Positions 31,877 through 42,821 are shown, numbered from the stretch's first letter. The stretch is DNA of 64,000 nucleotides from Castellaniella hirudinis (GCF_042651965.1 NZ_JBHSDY010000010.1:186001-250000), one strand, 5' to 3'. The notes: generated from the sequence alone by a model not told the origin. Program-made: numbers and translations.

Positions 31877-32563
31877 ATGAGGCCTTGGATCGGAGGGCTG
31901 CTGGCGGCCTGGGTCGGCATCGTCCCCGCTTGCGCCCTGGCGGCGGGTGTGGCGACCGTGCAGGCGGGGGATCGGACCCTGACGGTAGCCTTTGACGGCG
32001 CGAATGCGCGGGTCGATGTGTCCGGTTTCTCCCAGGGCTATCTGCTGATGCGCGACGACAAGCTGTATTCCGTCATGCTGGCCGGGGGCCGGCCGCTGGT
32101 CATGGACGGCAGCGCCGTGGCCCGCTTGCTGGGCGGCGGCACGATCCAGGTCGGGCCGGACATGATCCGCTCCCTGACGCGGATCGAGCCGACCGGCGCG
32201 CGCGAGACGATCGCCGGCCGTGCGGGGGCCGTCTATACGGTGTCCTACCAGGACATCCAGGGGCGCGCGCGCACCGGGCAGGGTGTCCTGGGCAAGCAGC
32301 CCGAGGTGCGGGAACTGACGCGCGCCCTCGGCCGGATGGCCCTGCTGCTGCAGGCCGCCGCCGGCCAGTCGCCGGACGGCGCGCGGCAAGTGCTGGATGC
32401 GCTGGAGGAAAAAGGCCTGGGCCTGCTGGCTTACGACACGCAGTTTCGCGTGCAGCAACTGGGGACCACGCCGCCTGCGCCGGGGCGCCTGGACCTGCCG
32501 GCGCCGCCGACCCAGTTGCCGCCGGAACTGGGCCAGTTATTGCAGGGGCTGCGCGCGAAGTAA
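31877..32563 (+). CDS. Hypothetical exported protein
   Basis: The 228-aa protein of unknown function has a signal peptide (MRPWIGGLLAAWVGIVPACALA, cleavage near ALA-AG). The mature part looks like a lipoprotein-carrier or DUF4412-style beta-rich domain (DGANARVDVSGFSQGYLLMRDDKLYSVM) and ends in a proline-rich tail. The ATG at 31877 is preferred because GGAG lies 9 nt upstream, inside a longer reading from 31862. It is convergent with the DUF2249 gene. No assignment beyond 'periplasmic' is justified. Confidence 0.7.
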   Translation: MRPWIGGLLAAWVGIVPACALAAGVATVQAGDRTLTVAFDGANARVDVSGFSQGYLLMRDDKLYSVMLAGGRPLVMDGSAVARLLGGGTIQVGPDMIRSLTRIEPTGARETIAGRAGAVYTVSYQDIQGRARTGQGVLGKQPEVRELTRALGRMALLLQAAAGQSPDGARQVLDALEEKGLGLLAYDTQFRVQQLGTTPPAPGRLDLPAPPTQLPPELGQLLQGLRAK

Positions 32564-32579
32564 GGGGCCGCGAGGCCCC
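32564..32579. terminator. Short GC hairpin between convergent genes
   Basis: GGGGCC and GGCCCC with a 4-nt loop occupy the 19-bp gap between two converging genes. There is no T-run. Confidence 0.35.
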
Positions 32580-32582
32580 GGT

Positions 32583-32843
32583 TCAGGGCACGATGTGGAA
32601 ATCGATGACGATTTCGCCCGGGTTGCGCGCCAGGTATTCGAACTGGATGTTTTCGCCGAAGTGATTCTTCAGTTGCTGCAGCAGCGGCAGGGGATCGTGG
32701 TCGTTGCAGAAACGCATGGTCTCGCCCGGCTGCAGCGCCGACAGGGCGCCGAAGATGGCGGCGTGGCGGAAGCGTTTGGCGATGCCGCGCGCATCGAGAG
32801 GGTAGGTGTTTTCTGCGAACATCGGGATAGCGTCGGAGGCCAC
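32583..32843 (-). CDS. DUF2249-domain protein
   Basis: The 86-aa protein has LDARGIAKRFRHAAIFGALSAL and the conserved metal-ligand-like FCNDHDPLPLLQQL, followed by FEYLARNPGEIVIDFHIV. This is the DUF2249 (SirA-like fold) family, often near denitrification or hemerythrin genes and suspected to act in redox or metal handling. The function is not established, and no such genes adjoin it here. Confidence 0.85.
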   Translation of the reverse strand: MASDAIPMFAENTYPLDARGIAKRFRHAAIFGALSALQPGETMRFCNDHDPLPLLQQLKNHFGENIQFEYLARNPGEIVIDFHIVP

Positions 32844-32928
32844 GGTGCGTCATTCCTGGAAAGGTGGATCGAGCTTCCGATTATAGGAACGCGCCCCGGA
32901 AAAACCGGCGGGAACCCTATGCGCAACA

Positions 32929-33093
32929 AGGGAACCTCTGAATAAGTCGAGCGGAAAGCGGACGCTGCGGATCGGGATGGAATGCAAGGCGCGAACCGCA
33001 GCCATAGCCGTAGCTATGGCGAGGATGAGCAACGCCGCAGACCGCCCGAGTCTGCAGATGTACGCGACGCGAGGACTTGTTCAGAGGTTCCCT
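32929..33093. repeat. MITE-like / palindromic repeat element
   Basis: A 165-bp non-coding segment is bounded by 20-bp inverted repeats, AGGGAACCTCTGAAYAAGTC, with one mismatch (32929-32948 and 33074-33093). It contains an internal hairpin at 33001-33020 (GCCATAGC / GCTATGGC). Short open frames inside it have no coding character. Terminal repeats, size and position between two small genes fit a miniature inverted-repeat element mobilised by an absent transposase. No target-site duplication is obvious. Confidence 0.7.
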
Positions 33094-33098
33094 AGGTT

Positions 33099-33278
33099 TC
33101 AACCGGATTCCCGGTGGCGTTCTTCCCATGCCTTGACCGCCTGCTGCCAGGCGCGACGCTCTTCGGCGTAGGTGTCGAACACGCAGGGCTCGCAGCCGTT
33201 GCCGCAGCATTCGTTGAGGTCGGGTTCGACGGGTTCCTCGGGGCGGGGATCGTCGGCGGGGACGTTCGGGAGGCTCAT
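33099..33278 (-). CDS. Small oxidoreductase-like-domain protein
   Basis: The 59-aa protein has a cysteine-rich core ECCGNGCEPCVFDTYAEER, the signature of the 'oxidoreductase-like protein, N-terminal' family (PF09791-type). That family is short in bacteria and found in fungal mitochondrial proteins. The four cysteines suggest metal binding or disulfides. It lies 8 nt downstream of the glutamine amidotransferase gene and is probably co-transcribed with it. The MITE-like element begins 5 bp beyond its end. Confidence 0.75.
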   Translation of the reverse strand: MSLPNVPADDPRPEEPVEPDLNECCGNGCEPCVFDTYAEERRAWQQAVKAWEERHRESG

Positions 33279-33286
33279 CACGGGCG

Positions 33287-34117
33287 TCAGACGCAGGCCA
33301 GGTTGGCCTGGTTGCTGAGCCGGACGTCCTCGGGGATGTCGATGATCCGGTTGGACTGGGGCCTGCCGTCGACGAACATCATCAGTTCGCCCGGCTGGAA
33401 GGCGGTCCAGGTCTCGTTGTCGGTCAGCGGCTTGGTCGTGATGACCGAGACGCAGTCGCCGCGCGCATTGGTCTGGGAAAAGTCCACCGACATGTCGGTG
33501 TCCACCAGATGCGCCACCTGGAAGGGCCAGGCGCGCACGATGTAATACAGATTCGTGGAGCAGTGCGCCAGCATGCAGCGGCCGTTGGAAATCAGGAAAT
33601 TGAACACCCCGTAGCGGGTGAGTTCGGCCGTCATGCCGGCCACGGCGGTGAACAATTCGGCGTCGTCCGGCTCGCGGGTGCCGAAGCGGGCGCGCAGTCC
33701 GTCCATCATGACGCAGAAGGCCCGTTCGCTGTCGGTCTGGCCGATCGGCATGTAGCCGCTGCGCAGATCGGGGGCGAACGTCTTCAGGTCGCCGTTGTGG
33801 GCGAACAGCCAGTGCCGGCCCCATAGCTCACGCACGAAGGGGTGGCAGTTTTCCAGTTCCAGCGCGCCTTGAGTGGCCTTGCGGATGTGGGCGATGACGT
33901 TGCGCGATTTGATCGGATAGCGCTTGATCAGGTCGGCGACCGGCGATTGACAGCAGGGCGCATTGTCCAGAAAGCAGCGCGATCCGCGATTTTCGTAGAA
34001 GGCGATGCCGAAGCCGTCGGCGTGGTGGTCGGTGCCGCCGCCGCGCGCGGCGAATCCCGTGAAGGAAAACGTGATGTCCGTGGGCGTGGCGCAATTCATG
34101 CCCAATAACTGACACAT
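33287..34117 (-). CDS. Class II glutamine amidotransferase, YafJ-like
   Basis: The 276-aa N-terminal-nucleophile amidotransferase begins Met-Cys (MCQLLGMNCATPTD), so Cys2 is the catalytic residue after Met removal. That requires the ATG at 34117 and rules out the longer reading. RGGGTDHHADGFGIAFYE, IAHIRKATQG, HPFVRELWGRHWLFAHNGDL and TDSERAFC are diagnostic for the YafJ/DUF family. Physiological substrates are unclear. It is followed by the small cysteine-rich protein. Confidence 0.88.
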   Translation of the reverse strand: MCQLLGMNCATPTDITFSFTGFAARGGGTDHHADGFGIAFYENRGSRCFLDNAPCCQSPVADLIKRYPIKSRNVIAHIRKATQGALELENCHPFVRELWGRHWLFAHNGDLKTFAPDLRSGYMPIGQTDSERAFCVMMDGLRARFGTREPDDAELFTAVAGMTAELTRYGVFNFLISNGRCMLAHCSTNLYYIVRAWPFQVAHLVDTDMSVDFSQTNARGDCVSVITTKPLTDNETWTAFQPGELMMFVDGRPQSNRIIDIPEDVRLSNQANLACV

Positions 34118-34262
34118 GGCTGGCAGATTCCCGTCAAGCACGGGGTGGAGCACCCCGAATGGTTCATGCTTGAATTGTAATCTTGCCGGCAGGGATATAA
34201 CCGCTGCTTGGTATGAGATTGCGCGATGAGCTTATGCAGTGTCCTTTCTTCGCCACGAAATT

Positions 34263-34308
34263 GCGCCCCCACGCTGCGCAGCCTTTGGCTGCTTGCTGCC
34301 GGGGGCGC
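34263..34308. terminator. Nested hairpin downstream of the P450 gene
   Basis: An outer stem GCGCCCCC / GGGGGCGC (34263-34270, 34301-34308) encloses an inner stem GCAGCC / GGCTGC (34278-34283, 34287-34292). It lies 17 bp beyond the P450 stop codon. It is a candidate transcript end for the minus-strand gene, without a T-run. Confidence 0.4.
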
Positions 34309-34324
34309 CGGGACTCTTCACGCC

Positions 34325-35479
34325 TCAGGTGCGGCGCAAGCGCAGCATCGCCTGACGGTAGCCGCTGGCCGGGTAGATGGCCGGCATGGGCGGCTGTCCG
34401 GCAACGGGTTCCAGGGCGCGCGTGCCTGCCAGCAGGGCCTGGATCATGGCTTCGATCTCCAGCCGCGCCAAAGGCGCGCCGGGACAGACGTGAATGCCGG
34501 CTCCGTACAGCAGGTTCAGGGACGGATCCCGGTCCAGGCGGAATTCGTCCGGGTCGCCGAAGACGGTCTCGTCGCGGTTGGCCGAGGCCCAGATCAGCGT
34601 GAGCCGTTCGCCGGCCTGGATTTGCGTGCCGCCCAGGCGCACCGGACAGGTGGCGGCGCGGCGGTTGGCGATCAGCGGGGCGTGGATGCGCAGGATCTCG
34701 TCGTTGGCGGGCCGGACCTGTTCCGGATGGCGTCGCAGGCGGTCCTGCAGTTCGGGGTGGGTCGCCAGATAGTGGGCGATGATGCCGATGCTGGACGCCA
34801 TGGTGCCCAGTTCGCCGACGGTCCAGTTGCGCAGAATGCTGACGATTTCGTCTTCAGCCAGCGGGCGGCCGTCCACGGTCTCGCGCAGCAGGCTTGTGGT
34901 GATGTCGTCCGGCGCCTGGTCGCCGGCGTCGCGGCGGACTTTCAGCAGGGCGCGGATGGTCTGGTCGAACTCGGTGGCCACGGCCGCGATCGCGTGAGCG
35001 TCGCCGGACAGCGTGGCGACGTTCTTTTGATGGATCCACTGCCGCAGCGGCTCGTGCAAGCTGTCGGGCCAGCCCAGGAAGGCGCACTGCATGCGCAGGG
35101 CGAAGGGGTGCGCCAGGCCGAACATGATCTCGACGTCCGCGTCGCGCGGCAGGGCGGCGATCAGGTCCGCGCAGAGACGGCGGCAGACCGGCTCGAAGGC
35201 CGCCATCCGGTCGGGGCCGAAGTAGGGCTCGATCAGCCGGCGATACGCGGTGTGCTCGGGAGGGTCCATGCTGTTGGGCACGGACACGTGGCGGGACGCC
35301 TGGCTGCTGAAGGTCTTGTGGTCCAGCAGAATCCGCGTGACGTCGGCGTGGCGGAACACGGAATGATGCAGGTAGTCGCTGTGCGCCACCGGGCAGCGGC
35401 GGCGCATGCGGTCATAGGCGGCAATCGGGTCGGCAAGGACTTCAGGGGCGCGGGGGTCCCAGTCCTGATGTGCGTTCAT
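34325..35479 (-). CDS. Cytochrome P450 (soluble bacterial type)
   Basis: The 384-aa heme monooxygenase has the heme-thiolate cysteine in YGAGIHVCPGAPLARLE, the K-helix ExxR in NDEILRIHAPL and the PPEHTAYRRLIEPYF B'/C region. The I-helix reads WTVGELGTMASS: the usual acid-threonine pair (AGxDT) is replaced by a glycine before the threonine, so proton delivery may differ. No ferredoxin or ferredoxin reductase gene is adjacent, so redox partners must come from elsewhere. The substrate is unknown. Confidence 0.9.
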   Translation of the reverse strand: MNAHQDWDPRAPEVLADPIAAYDRMRRRCPVAHSDYLHHSVFRHADVTRILLDHKTFSSQASRHVSVPNSMDPPEHTAYRRLIEPYFGPDRMAAFEPVCRRLCADLIAALPRDADVEIMFGLAHPFALRMQCAFLGWPDSLHEPLRQWIHQKNVATLSGDAHAIAAVATEFDQTIRALLKVRRDAGDQAPDDITTSLLRETVDGRPLAEDEIVSILRNWTVGELGTMASSIGIIAHYLATHPELQDRLRRHPEQVRPANDEILRIHAPLIANRRAATCPVRLGGTQIQAGERLTLIWASANRDETVFGDPDEFRLDRDPSLNLLYGAGIHVCPGAPLARLEIEAMIQALLAGTRALEPVAGQPPMPAIYPASGYRQAMLRLRRT

Positions 35480-35797
35480 GGCTGTCCTTCGGGCAAGGCG
35501 AAAGCGGCCCGAATCGGGGCCGTCAGGGGGTGTGACAAGGGTAAGCCCGGGACGCGACGGCTGATCGTCCGCCGGCGGATTTATCTGGTAAGACTTTGAT
35601 TTTTCTCAATCGGAGCCGTGGACCGTATCCCGTGGCGGACGTGTCGCTACAGTCCATGAGAAAGCGATCGTGGCGCGTTGGAGGGCGGGTCTGGCGTTTG
35701 CGTCCGCGGCATTTGACAAACGCTTGAAAATCCACCTTCCGCCCTTATCTATCTGGCATCGGGGCGCGACGCCCCCTCCCATTCAAGGGACCCACTC
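35480..35797. other. 318-bp intergenic region between the P450 gene and clpB
   Basis: No convincing gene is seen. The P450-proximal part is GC-rich with no clear motif. A weak minus-strand sigma-70-like pair (TTGAGA at 35604-35609, GATAAA at 35580-35585, spacer 18) could drive the P450. A heat-shock-type promoter lies at 35723-35750 for clpB. The last 47 bases form the clpB leader, with AAGGGA ahead of the ATG. Confidence 0.6.
35723..35750 (+). promoter_or_regulatory. Sigma-32-type heat-shock promoter of clpB
   Basis: CTTGAAA (35723-35729) and CCTTATCT (35743-35750) are separated by 13 bp, close to the RpoH consensus CTTGAAA / CCCCATnT with its 13-14-bp spacer. It is placed 48 bp before the clpB ATG. 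Confidence 0.7.
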
Positions 35798-38389
<2,592 letters not shown>

Positions 38390-38410
38390 AGTCGTACGGG
38401 ACGGCACGCT

Positions 38411-38447
38411 GCGGGCGTGGAGCCGGGGTGACCGGCTTCACGCCCGC
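38411..38447 (+). terminator. Intrinsic-type terminator of clpB
   Basis: A 16-bp stem (38411-38426 and 38432-38447; one G-T pair) has a 5-nt loop and is followed by GCGTTTT. It lies 22 bp after the clpB stop codon and before the convergent phospholipase D gene. Confidence 0.7.
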
Positions 38448-38484
38448 GCGTTTTGGGGCTGCGCCGCCTGCTGCGTGCCCCGGC

Positions 38485-40035
38485 CTAAAGCTGGGACTCC
38501 AGCGGCAACAGGCCGATGACGCGCGCAACCAGCCGGCGCAGCCATGAGGTGTCCGGTTCCTGGTCGTAGCGGACGGTCTCGCCGTTGCGGCGCGTGCTCC
38601 AGCTCAGCCTGCCTTGAGACGTCAGTTGAACCGCATAGCTGTGCTCGGGATCGGTTTCGCTCTGCCAGACGGCATCCATTTTTGCCGCCAGCGCTGCGGA
38701 GTCGAAGAGCACCCCCATCTCGGTATTGAGCGAGGTCGAACGCGGGTCGAGATTCATCGAGCCGATGAAGCCCGAGCGTCCGTCGACGGTGAAGGCCTTG
38801 GTATGCAGGCTGGCGCGGCTCGATCCGCGCAGCGAGAAGTCGTTTTTCTGAGCCTCGGGCCGCAGCTCCCATAGCTTGATTCCCGCCTCGAGCAGCGGGA
38901 CGCGATAGCGCGCATAGCCGCCATGCACCGCTGCGACGTCGGTCGCCGCCAGGGAGTTGGTCAGGATGGACACGGACACGCCTCGGGCGGCCAGGGCGGC
39001 GAGCTTCGCCGTGCCGAGGTCTCCCGGGATGAAGTAGGGCGAGGTGATCTCGATGCGTTTCTGCGCACCCTCGAAGACCGGCAGCAGTTCGTGCATCAGC
39101 CAGTTCTCGCCGCCTTGGCCGAGCGCCTTCTGCGGCGGGTCGGCAATGATGCGCGCGCTGCTCATCCAGTCGGTTTGCTCCGTCCCGGGGTCGAGGAGCG
39201 AGAGACGCTCGGCCAGACGCTTCAGGTAGGGACGGGCCCCGGTCTCGGAGAGGGCGGCGCGCAGTCCGGGGGCGATCTTTTCCAGCGCGGCCGCCGGGTT
39301 CTGCAGCGGCGAGAGCTTGTCCAGCGGCAGTGCCACGCCGCTGTTCCAGTAGTCGTCGAACACCTGTTCCGTCTGCCTGACGACCGGCCCGATGGCCAGC
39401 ACGTCCATGTCACGGAAATTGGTGTCTTCGGCGGCGTCGAAGTATTCGTCGCCGATGTTGCGCCCGCCCAGGATGGCGAGACGCCCATCGACGATCCAGG
39501 CCTTGTTGTGCATGCGCCGCGTCACGCTGAAGGCCCGCAAGGCCATTTCGATGCCTCGCCGCAGGCCGCCCGCGCGGGCGCGGGTCGGATTGAACAGGCG
39601 GATTTCGATCTGCGGATGATGCGCCAGCGCGATCATCGCGTCCCCCGTGTGACTGGTGCCGATGTCATCGATCAGCATCCGCACCCGCACGCCGCGTTCT
39701 GCTGCGGCCAGTACCTCGGACAGCAGCAGGCGGCCCGTCAGGTCCTCGTGCCAGATGTAGTACATCAGGTCGAGCGAGCGCCCGGCCTGGCGGGCCGACA
39801 GGCCGCGCGCCGCAAAGGCGTCCAGATTCTGGTCCAGCAGGTGCAGGCCGCTTTTACCCGGGTGCGCGGCCGTCACGGCGCCGATTTTCAGGTCGAGCGG
39901 CGTATGGCCGCCCTCGGTGGACAGTGCGTAGGCGTCTTCTCCCTGGACGCGGGCTGCAAAGGCGCCATACAGCCAGGTCGCCAGTGTGGAGGCTGCCACA
40001 AAGCCCAGGCAGGTCAGGATGATATATCGGATCAT
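38485..40035 (-). CDS. Phospholipase D family protein, cardiolipin synthase C-like
   Basis: The 516-aa membrane-anchored protein has an N-terminal helix (IRYIILTCLGFVAASTLATWLYG) and two HKD catalytic motifs: HNKAWIVDGRLAILGGRNIGDEYF and HTKAFTVDGRSGFIGSMNLDPRS. The layout and the VRMLIDDIG, ITSPYFIPG segments match the ClsC/YmdC branch, which makes cardiolipin from phosphatidylethanolamine and phosphatidylglycerol. ClsC needs YmdB in E. coli; no such partner is adjacent. It shares a minus-strand direction with the HxlR gene just upstream. Confidence 0.88.
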   Translation of the reverse strand: MIRYIILTCLGFVAASTLATWLYGAFAARVQGEDAYALSTEGGHTPLDLKIGAVTAAHPGKSGLHLLDQNLDAFAARGLSARQAGRSLDLMYYIWHEDLTGRLLLSEVLAAAERGVRVRMLIDDIGTSHTGDAMIALAHHPQIEIRLFNPTRARAGGLRRGIEMALRAFSVTRRMHNKAWIVDGRLAILGGRNIGDEYFDAAEDTNFRDMDVLAIGPVVRQTEQVFDDYWNSGVALPLDKLSPLQNPAAALEKIAPGLRAALSETGARPYLKRLAERLSLLDPGTEQTDWMSSARIIADPPQKALGQGGENWLMHELLPVFEGAQKRIEITSPYFIPGDLGTAKLAALAARGVSVSILTNSLAATDVAAVHGGYARYRVPLLEAGIKLWELRPEAQKNDFSLRGSSRASLHTKAFTVDGRSGFIGSMNLDPRSTSLNTEMGVLFDSAALAAKMDAVWQSETDPEHSYAVQLTSQGRLSWSTRRNGETVRYDQEPDTSWLRRLVARVIGLLPLESQL

Positions 40036-40047
40036 GATGATTGCCCG

Positions 40048-40446
40048 TCAGGTTGCAGGGTGAATCCGGGGCAGATTGATCTCGATCCAGTCGGCCAGGA
40101 TCCGCACTTTTTCGGCGGCCTCGCGGCCCAGCGGGGTCAGGCTGTATTCGACGTGGGGCGGCACGACCTCCAGCGCGGTGCGCAGCACCAGCCCGTCGCC
40201 TTCGAGCCATTGCAAGGTCTGCGCCAGCATGCGTTCGCTGACGCCGCCGATGGCGCGTCGCAGTTCACTGAAGCGATGCATCCGGGTTTCCAGGACGATC
40301 AGCACCAGGACGCCCCAGCGGCTGGTGACGTGCTTGAGCACCTCGCGGGAAGGACAATCGGCGGCCAGCAGGTTGCCGGGCCGCAACTGCTGCGACAGGG
40401 GCAGGGGGGCGGCGTCGGCGGCAAGCGGTAGGGCGGGTGGGATCAT
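40048..40446 (-). CDS. HxlR-family transcriptional regulator (QorR/YtfH-like)
   Basis: The 132-aa winged-helix protein contains CPSREVLKHVTSRWGVLVLIVL, MHRFSELRRAIGGVSERMLAQTLQWLEGDGLV and VEYSLTPLG, the HxlR/DUF24 pattern. It has a cysteine near position 31 (DCPSR), the residue used for redox or electrophile sensing in several HxlR proteins. It is divergent from the qorB homologue, as ytfH is from ytfG in E. coli, so it is inferred to regulate it. The 157-bp gap holds an AT-rich stretch (40520-40560) where promoters and the operator probably lie. Confidence 0.88.
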   Translation of the reverse strand: MIPPALPLAADAAPLPLSQQLRPGNLLAADCPSREVLKHVTSRWGVLVLIVLETRMHRFSELRRAIGGVSERMLAQTLQWLEGDGLVLRTALEVVPPHVEYSLTPLGREAAEKVRILADWIEINLPRIHPAT

Positions 40447-40603
40447 GTCGTGAGCAAGTGGCGTGGGGGCGTGCGGGTTCGGCTGGGCGGAGGGCGCGGA
40501 TCAATGATGTCACGATTCCAATACTAACATTTATGTGCGTACTTACTAAAAGTTTGTTCATGGGATAGAGTGACGTCACACTCACTTTCAAGGACGAAAC
40601 ATC

Positions 40604-41452
40604 ATGACCATTGCCATCACCGGCGCGACGGGGCAACTTGGCCGTCTGGCCGTCGAAGGGCTGAAGACCCGCGTGGAGCCTGCCCGCCTGCGGGCGTTGG
40701 CGCGCACGCCGGCCAAGGCGGCCGATCTGGGCATCCCGGTGCACGAGGCCGACTACGACCGGCCGGAAACCCTGGCGGCGGCGCTGTCGGGCGTGGACAC
40801 GCTGCTGCTGATTTCTTCCAGCGAAGTCGGTCGCCGCGCCGAACAGCACCGCCACGCCATCGAGGCGGCCCGGTCGGCGGGCGTGCGGCATGTCGTCTAC
40901 ACCAGCCTGCTGCATGCCGATACTTCGGCGCTCAGCCTGGCGGGCGAACACCGGGACACCGAGCGGATGCTGAAGGACTCCGGCCTGAACTGGACGATCC
41001 TGCGCAACGGTTGGTACACCGAAAACTACATGGGGGCCGTGGCGGGTGCGCTGGCGGGCGGCGCCTTGGTCGGCAGCGCCGGCCAGGGCCGGATCGCCTC
41101 GGCCGCGCGTGCGGATTACGCCGAGGCTGCTGCCGTAGTCCTGACCAGCGCCGGTCACGAAGGGCAGACTTATGAACTGGCCGGCGACACGGCCTACACG
41201 CTGGACGAACTGGCCGCCGAGATCTCGCGCCAGACGGGCCGGACGATTCCCTATCGCAACCTGCCCCAGGCCGGCTATGCCGCCATCCTGGCCGATCATG
41301 GCCTGCCGCCGGATCTTGCCCGGGCGATCGCCGGCTGGGACGTCGATGCGTCGCAGGGCGCGTTGTTCGATGACGGCCGTCGCCTGTCGGCGCTGATCGG
41401 CCGGCCGACGACGCCGCTGTCCGTGTCCGTGGCGGCGGCGCTGCAGGCTTAG
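40604..41452 (+). CDS. qorB: NAD(P)H:quinone oxidoreductase, QorB (YtfG)-like
   Basis: The 282-aa atypical short-chain dehydrogenase of the NmrA type has the N-terminal nucleotide motif ITGATGQLG. It closely follows E. coli YtfG/QorB: LLLISSSEVGRRAEQHR, YTSLLHADTSALSLAGEH, LNWTILRNGWYTENY, YELAGDTAYTLDELAAE. It reduces quinones with NADPH, likely protecting against redox stress. AAGGA lies before the ATG. It forms a divergent pair with the HxlR regulator. Confidence 0.92.
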   Translation: MTIAITGATGQLGRLAVEGLKTRVEPARLRALARTPAKAADLGIPVHEADYDRPETLAAALSGVDTLLLISSSEVGRRAEQHRHAIEAARSAGVRHVVYTSLLHADTSALSLAGEHRDTERMLKDSGLNWTILRNGWYTENYMGAVAGALAGGALVGSAGQGRIASAARADYAEAAAVVLTSAGHEGQTYELAGDTAYTLDELAAEISRQTGRTIPYRNLPQAGYAAILADHGLPPDLARAIAGWDVDASQGALFDDGRRLSALIGRPTTPLSVSVAAALQA

Positions 41453-41489
41453 CGCCCGGATCCATGCCTGGCGCCGGGTCCGGCCGCCC

Positions 41490-42707
41490 TCAAGCCCTCG
41501 CCGCCGCGGACTCCACATCCGCCGCCGGATGGTTTCTCAGGCAGCGATGGACGTAGAGCAGCAGCGCCAGGCACAGCATGATGCAGGCCAGATTGGTGCC
41601 GGTCCAGCCGAGCCCCTGCAGTAGCAGGGCGGGCAGGAAGGCGCCGGCGGTGGCCATCACGGACAGCCCCAGGTCGTTCAGGCCTTGCACCTCGATCGCG
41701 TGGGGTTGTTCACCCAGGATCCGGGCGAGCAGGGCGCTGCCGCCTACATAGGTGAAGTTCCATCCCAGGCCCAGCACCACCAGGCTGGCGACCAGCATGA
41801 AGTAGTCGTTGGACAGCAGGTTCAGGATGCTGGCGGCGATCAGCAGGAGGATGCCGCCGGCGATCACGGTCCTGAGTCCGAGCCGGCCGATGATCGCGCC
41901 GGTGAAGAAGGACGGCGCGAACATCGCCACCACGTGCCACTGGATGGCCGTCCCGACGTCCGAGAAGTGCATGTGCAGGCCGGCCATGTGCAGCGAAGCC
42001 TGGATCATCAGCAGATTCATGATGCCGTAGCCCAGCGCGCCCACGGCGATCGCCGCCGCCAGGGCGGGTGTGCGCCGGATGACGTCCCAGGCGGCGCCTG
42101 CGTGTCCCGCCACGGCGGCCTGGGGCCGCGCGGCGTCCGGTGACTCCTTGACCGACAGATGCACCAGAAAGGACAGCAGCGCCAGGCCGATGAACGCGGC
42201 GTAGCACAGCGCGAAGGGCGCGTAGCCGGCGGCATCCTTCAGACGATCGGCCAGCAGCGGGCCGGTCAGTGCCGCCAGGACGCCGCCCGCCACGACCAGC
42301 GAGATCGCCTTGGGCTTGAGCTGGGCGTCCAGGCCGTCGGTCGCCGCGAAGCGGTTGAAGTTAGCGAAGGCGATGTAGGTGCCCAGCAGCGCGTGCGACA
42401 CGATCAGCAGCGCGAATGAAGCCCGGTCGACGGCGAAATAGCCCGTGACGCCCGACAGCGCCAGAGGTAGGGTCGCCAGCAGGAATGCGGGCTTGCGGCC
42501 GATGCGCTTCATCAGCCGGGACGCGGGCACCGTCATCAGCATCACGAACAGGAACTGAAACCCGTAGGGCACGGTCGACAGCCAGAGGCTGGGCGTCAGC
42601 GACGCCCCCACGATGGCCGCCATGGCCACCGACATCACGGCGGTGGTCAGATTGATGGATTGCGCCAGGAAATACAGGTAGGTCCTGAAGGGCAGCATGG
42701 GGGTCAT
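41490..42707 (-). CDS. MFS transporter
   Basis: The 405-aa protein has about 12 membrane helices. It contains the loop 2-3-type VPASRLMKRIGRKPAFLLATL and a central cytoplasmic loop. It resembles sugar- or drug-efflux MFS proteins of the YfkF/'MFS_1' type; the substrate is unknown. The ATG at 42707 is chosen because helices begin there. A far longer upstream in-frame reading crosses the divergent MocR gene and is spurious. It is divergent from a MocR-type regulator, which is probably its regulator. Confidence 0.85.
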   Translation of the reverse strand: MTPMLPFRTYLYFLAQSINLTTAVMSVAMAAIVGASLTPSLWLSTVPYGFQFLFVMLMTVPASRLMKRIGRKPAFLLATLPLALSGVTGYFAVDRASFALLIVSHALLGTYIAFANFNRFAATDGLDAQLKPKAISLVVAGGVLAALTGPLLADRLKDAAGYAPFALCYAAFIGLALLSFLVHLSVKESPDAARPQAAVAGHAGAAWDVIRRTPALAAAIAVGALGYGIMNLLMIQASLHMAGLHMHFSDVGTAIQWHVVAMFAPSFFTGAIIGRLGLRTVIAGGILLLIAASILNLLSNDYFMLVASLVVLGLGWNFTYVGGSALLARILGEQPHAIEVQGLNDLGLSVMATAGAFLPALLLQGLGWTGTNLACIMLCLALLLYVHRCLRNHPAADVESAAARA

Positions 42708-42793
42708 CGGGTTTCGTCCATTCGCGTTTCGTTGGCACGCATTGTGGCATCCCGGCGTCCGTATGTCGGAAACACCCGTCCGCTTTTTCCGTA

Positions 42794-42821
42794 AACTGTT
42801 CGCGTATTTTTTCAAACAGTT
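42794..42821. promoter_or_regulatory. Inverted repeat in the MFS/MocR divergent promoter region
   Basis: AACTGTT (42794-42800) and AACAGTT (42815-42821) form a perfect 7-bp dyad centred 21 bp apart, two helical turns. It ends about 10 bp before the regulator start. It is a candidate operator for the adjacent MocR protein and may carry the regulator's own repression site. Confidence 0.4.

Noticed and set aside
32917..33210. Open frames within the 32929-33093 repeat
   Set aside because: They follow the inverted-repeat sequence and have no ribosome site or family resemblance.
34213..34602. Plus-strand open frame at the P450 3' end
   Set aside because: Mostly antisense to the P450 coding sequence; the remainder is the nested hairpin.
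35523..35735. Possible small minus-strand gene upstream of the P450 gene
   Set aside because: No ribosome site, arginine-rich shadow composition, and it overlaps probable promoter DNA.
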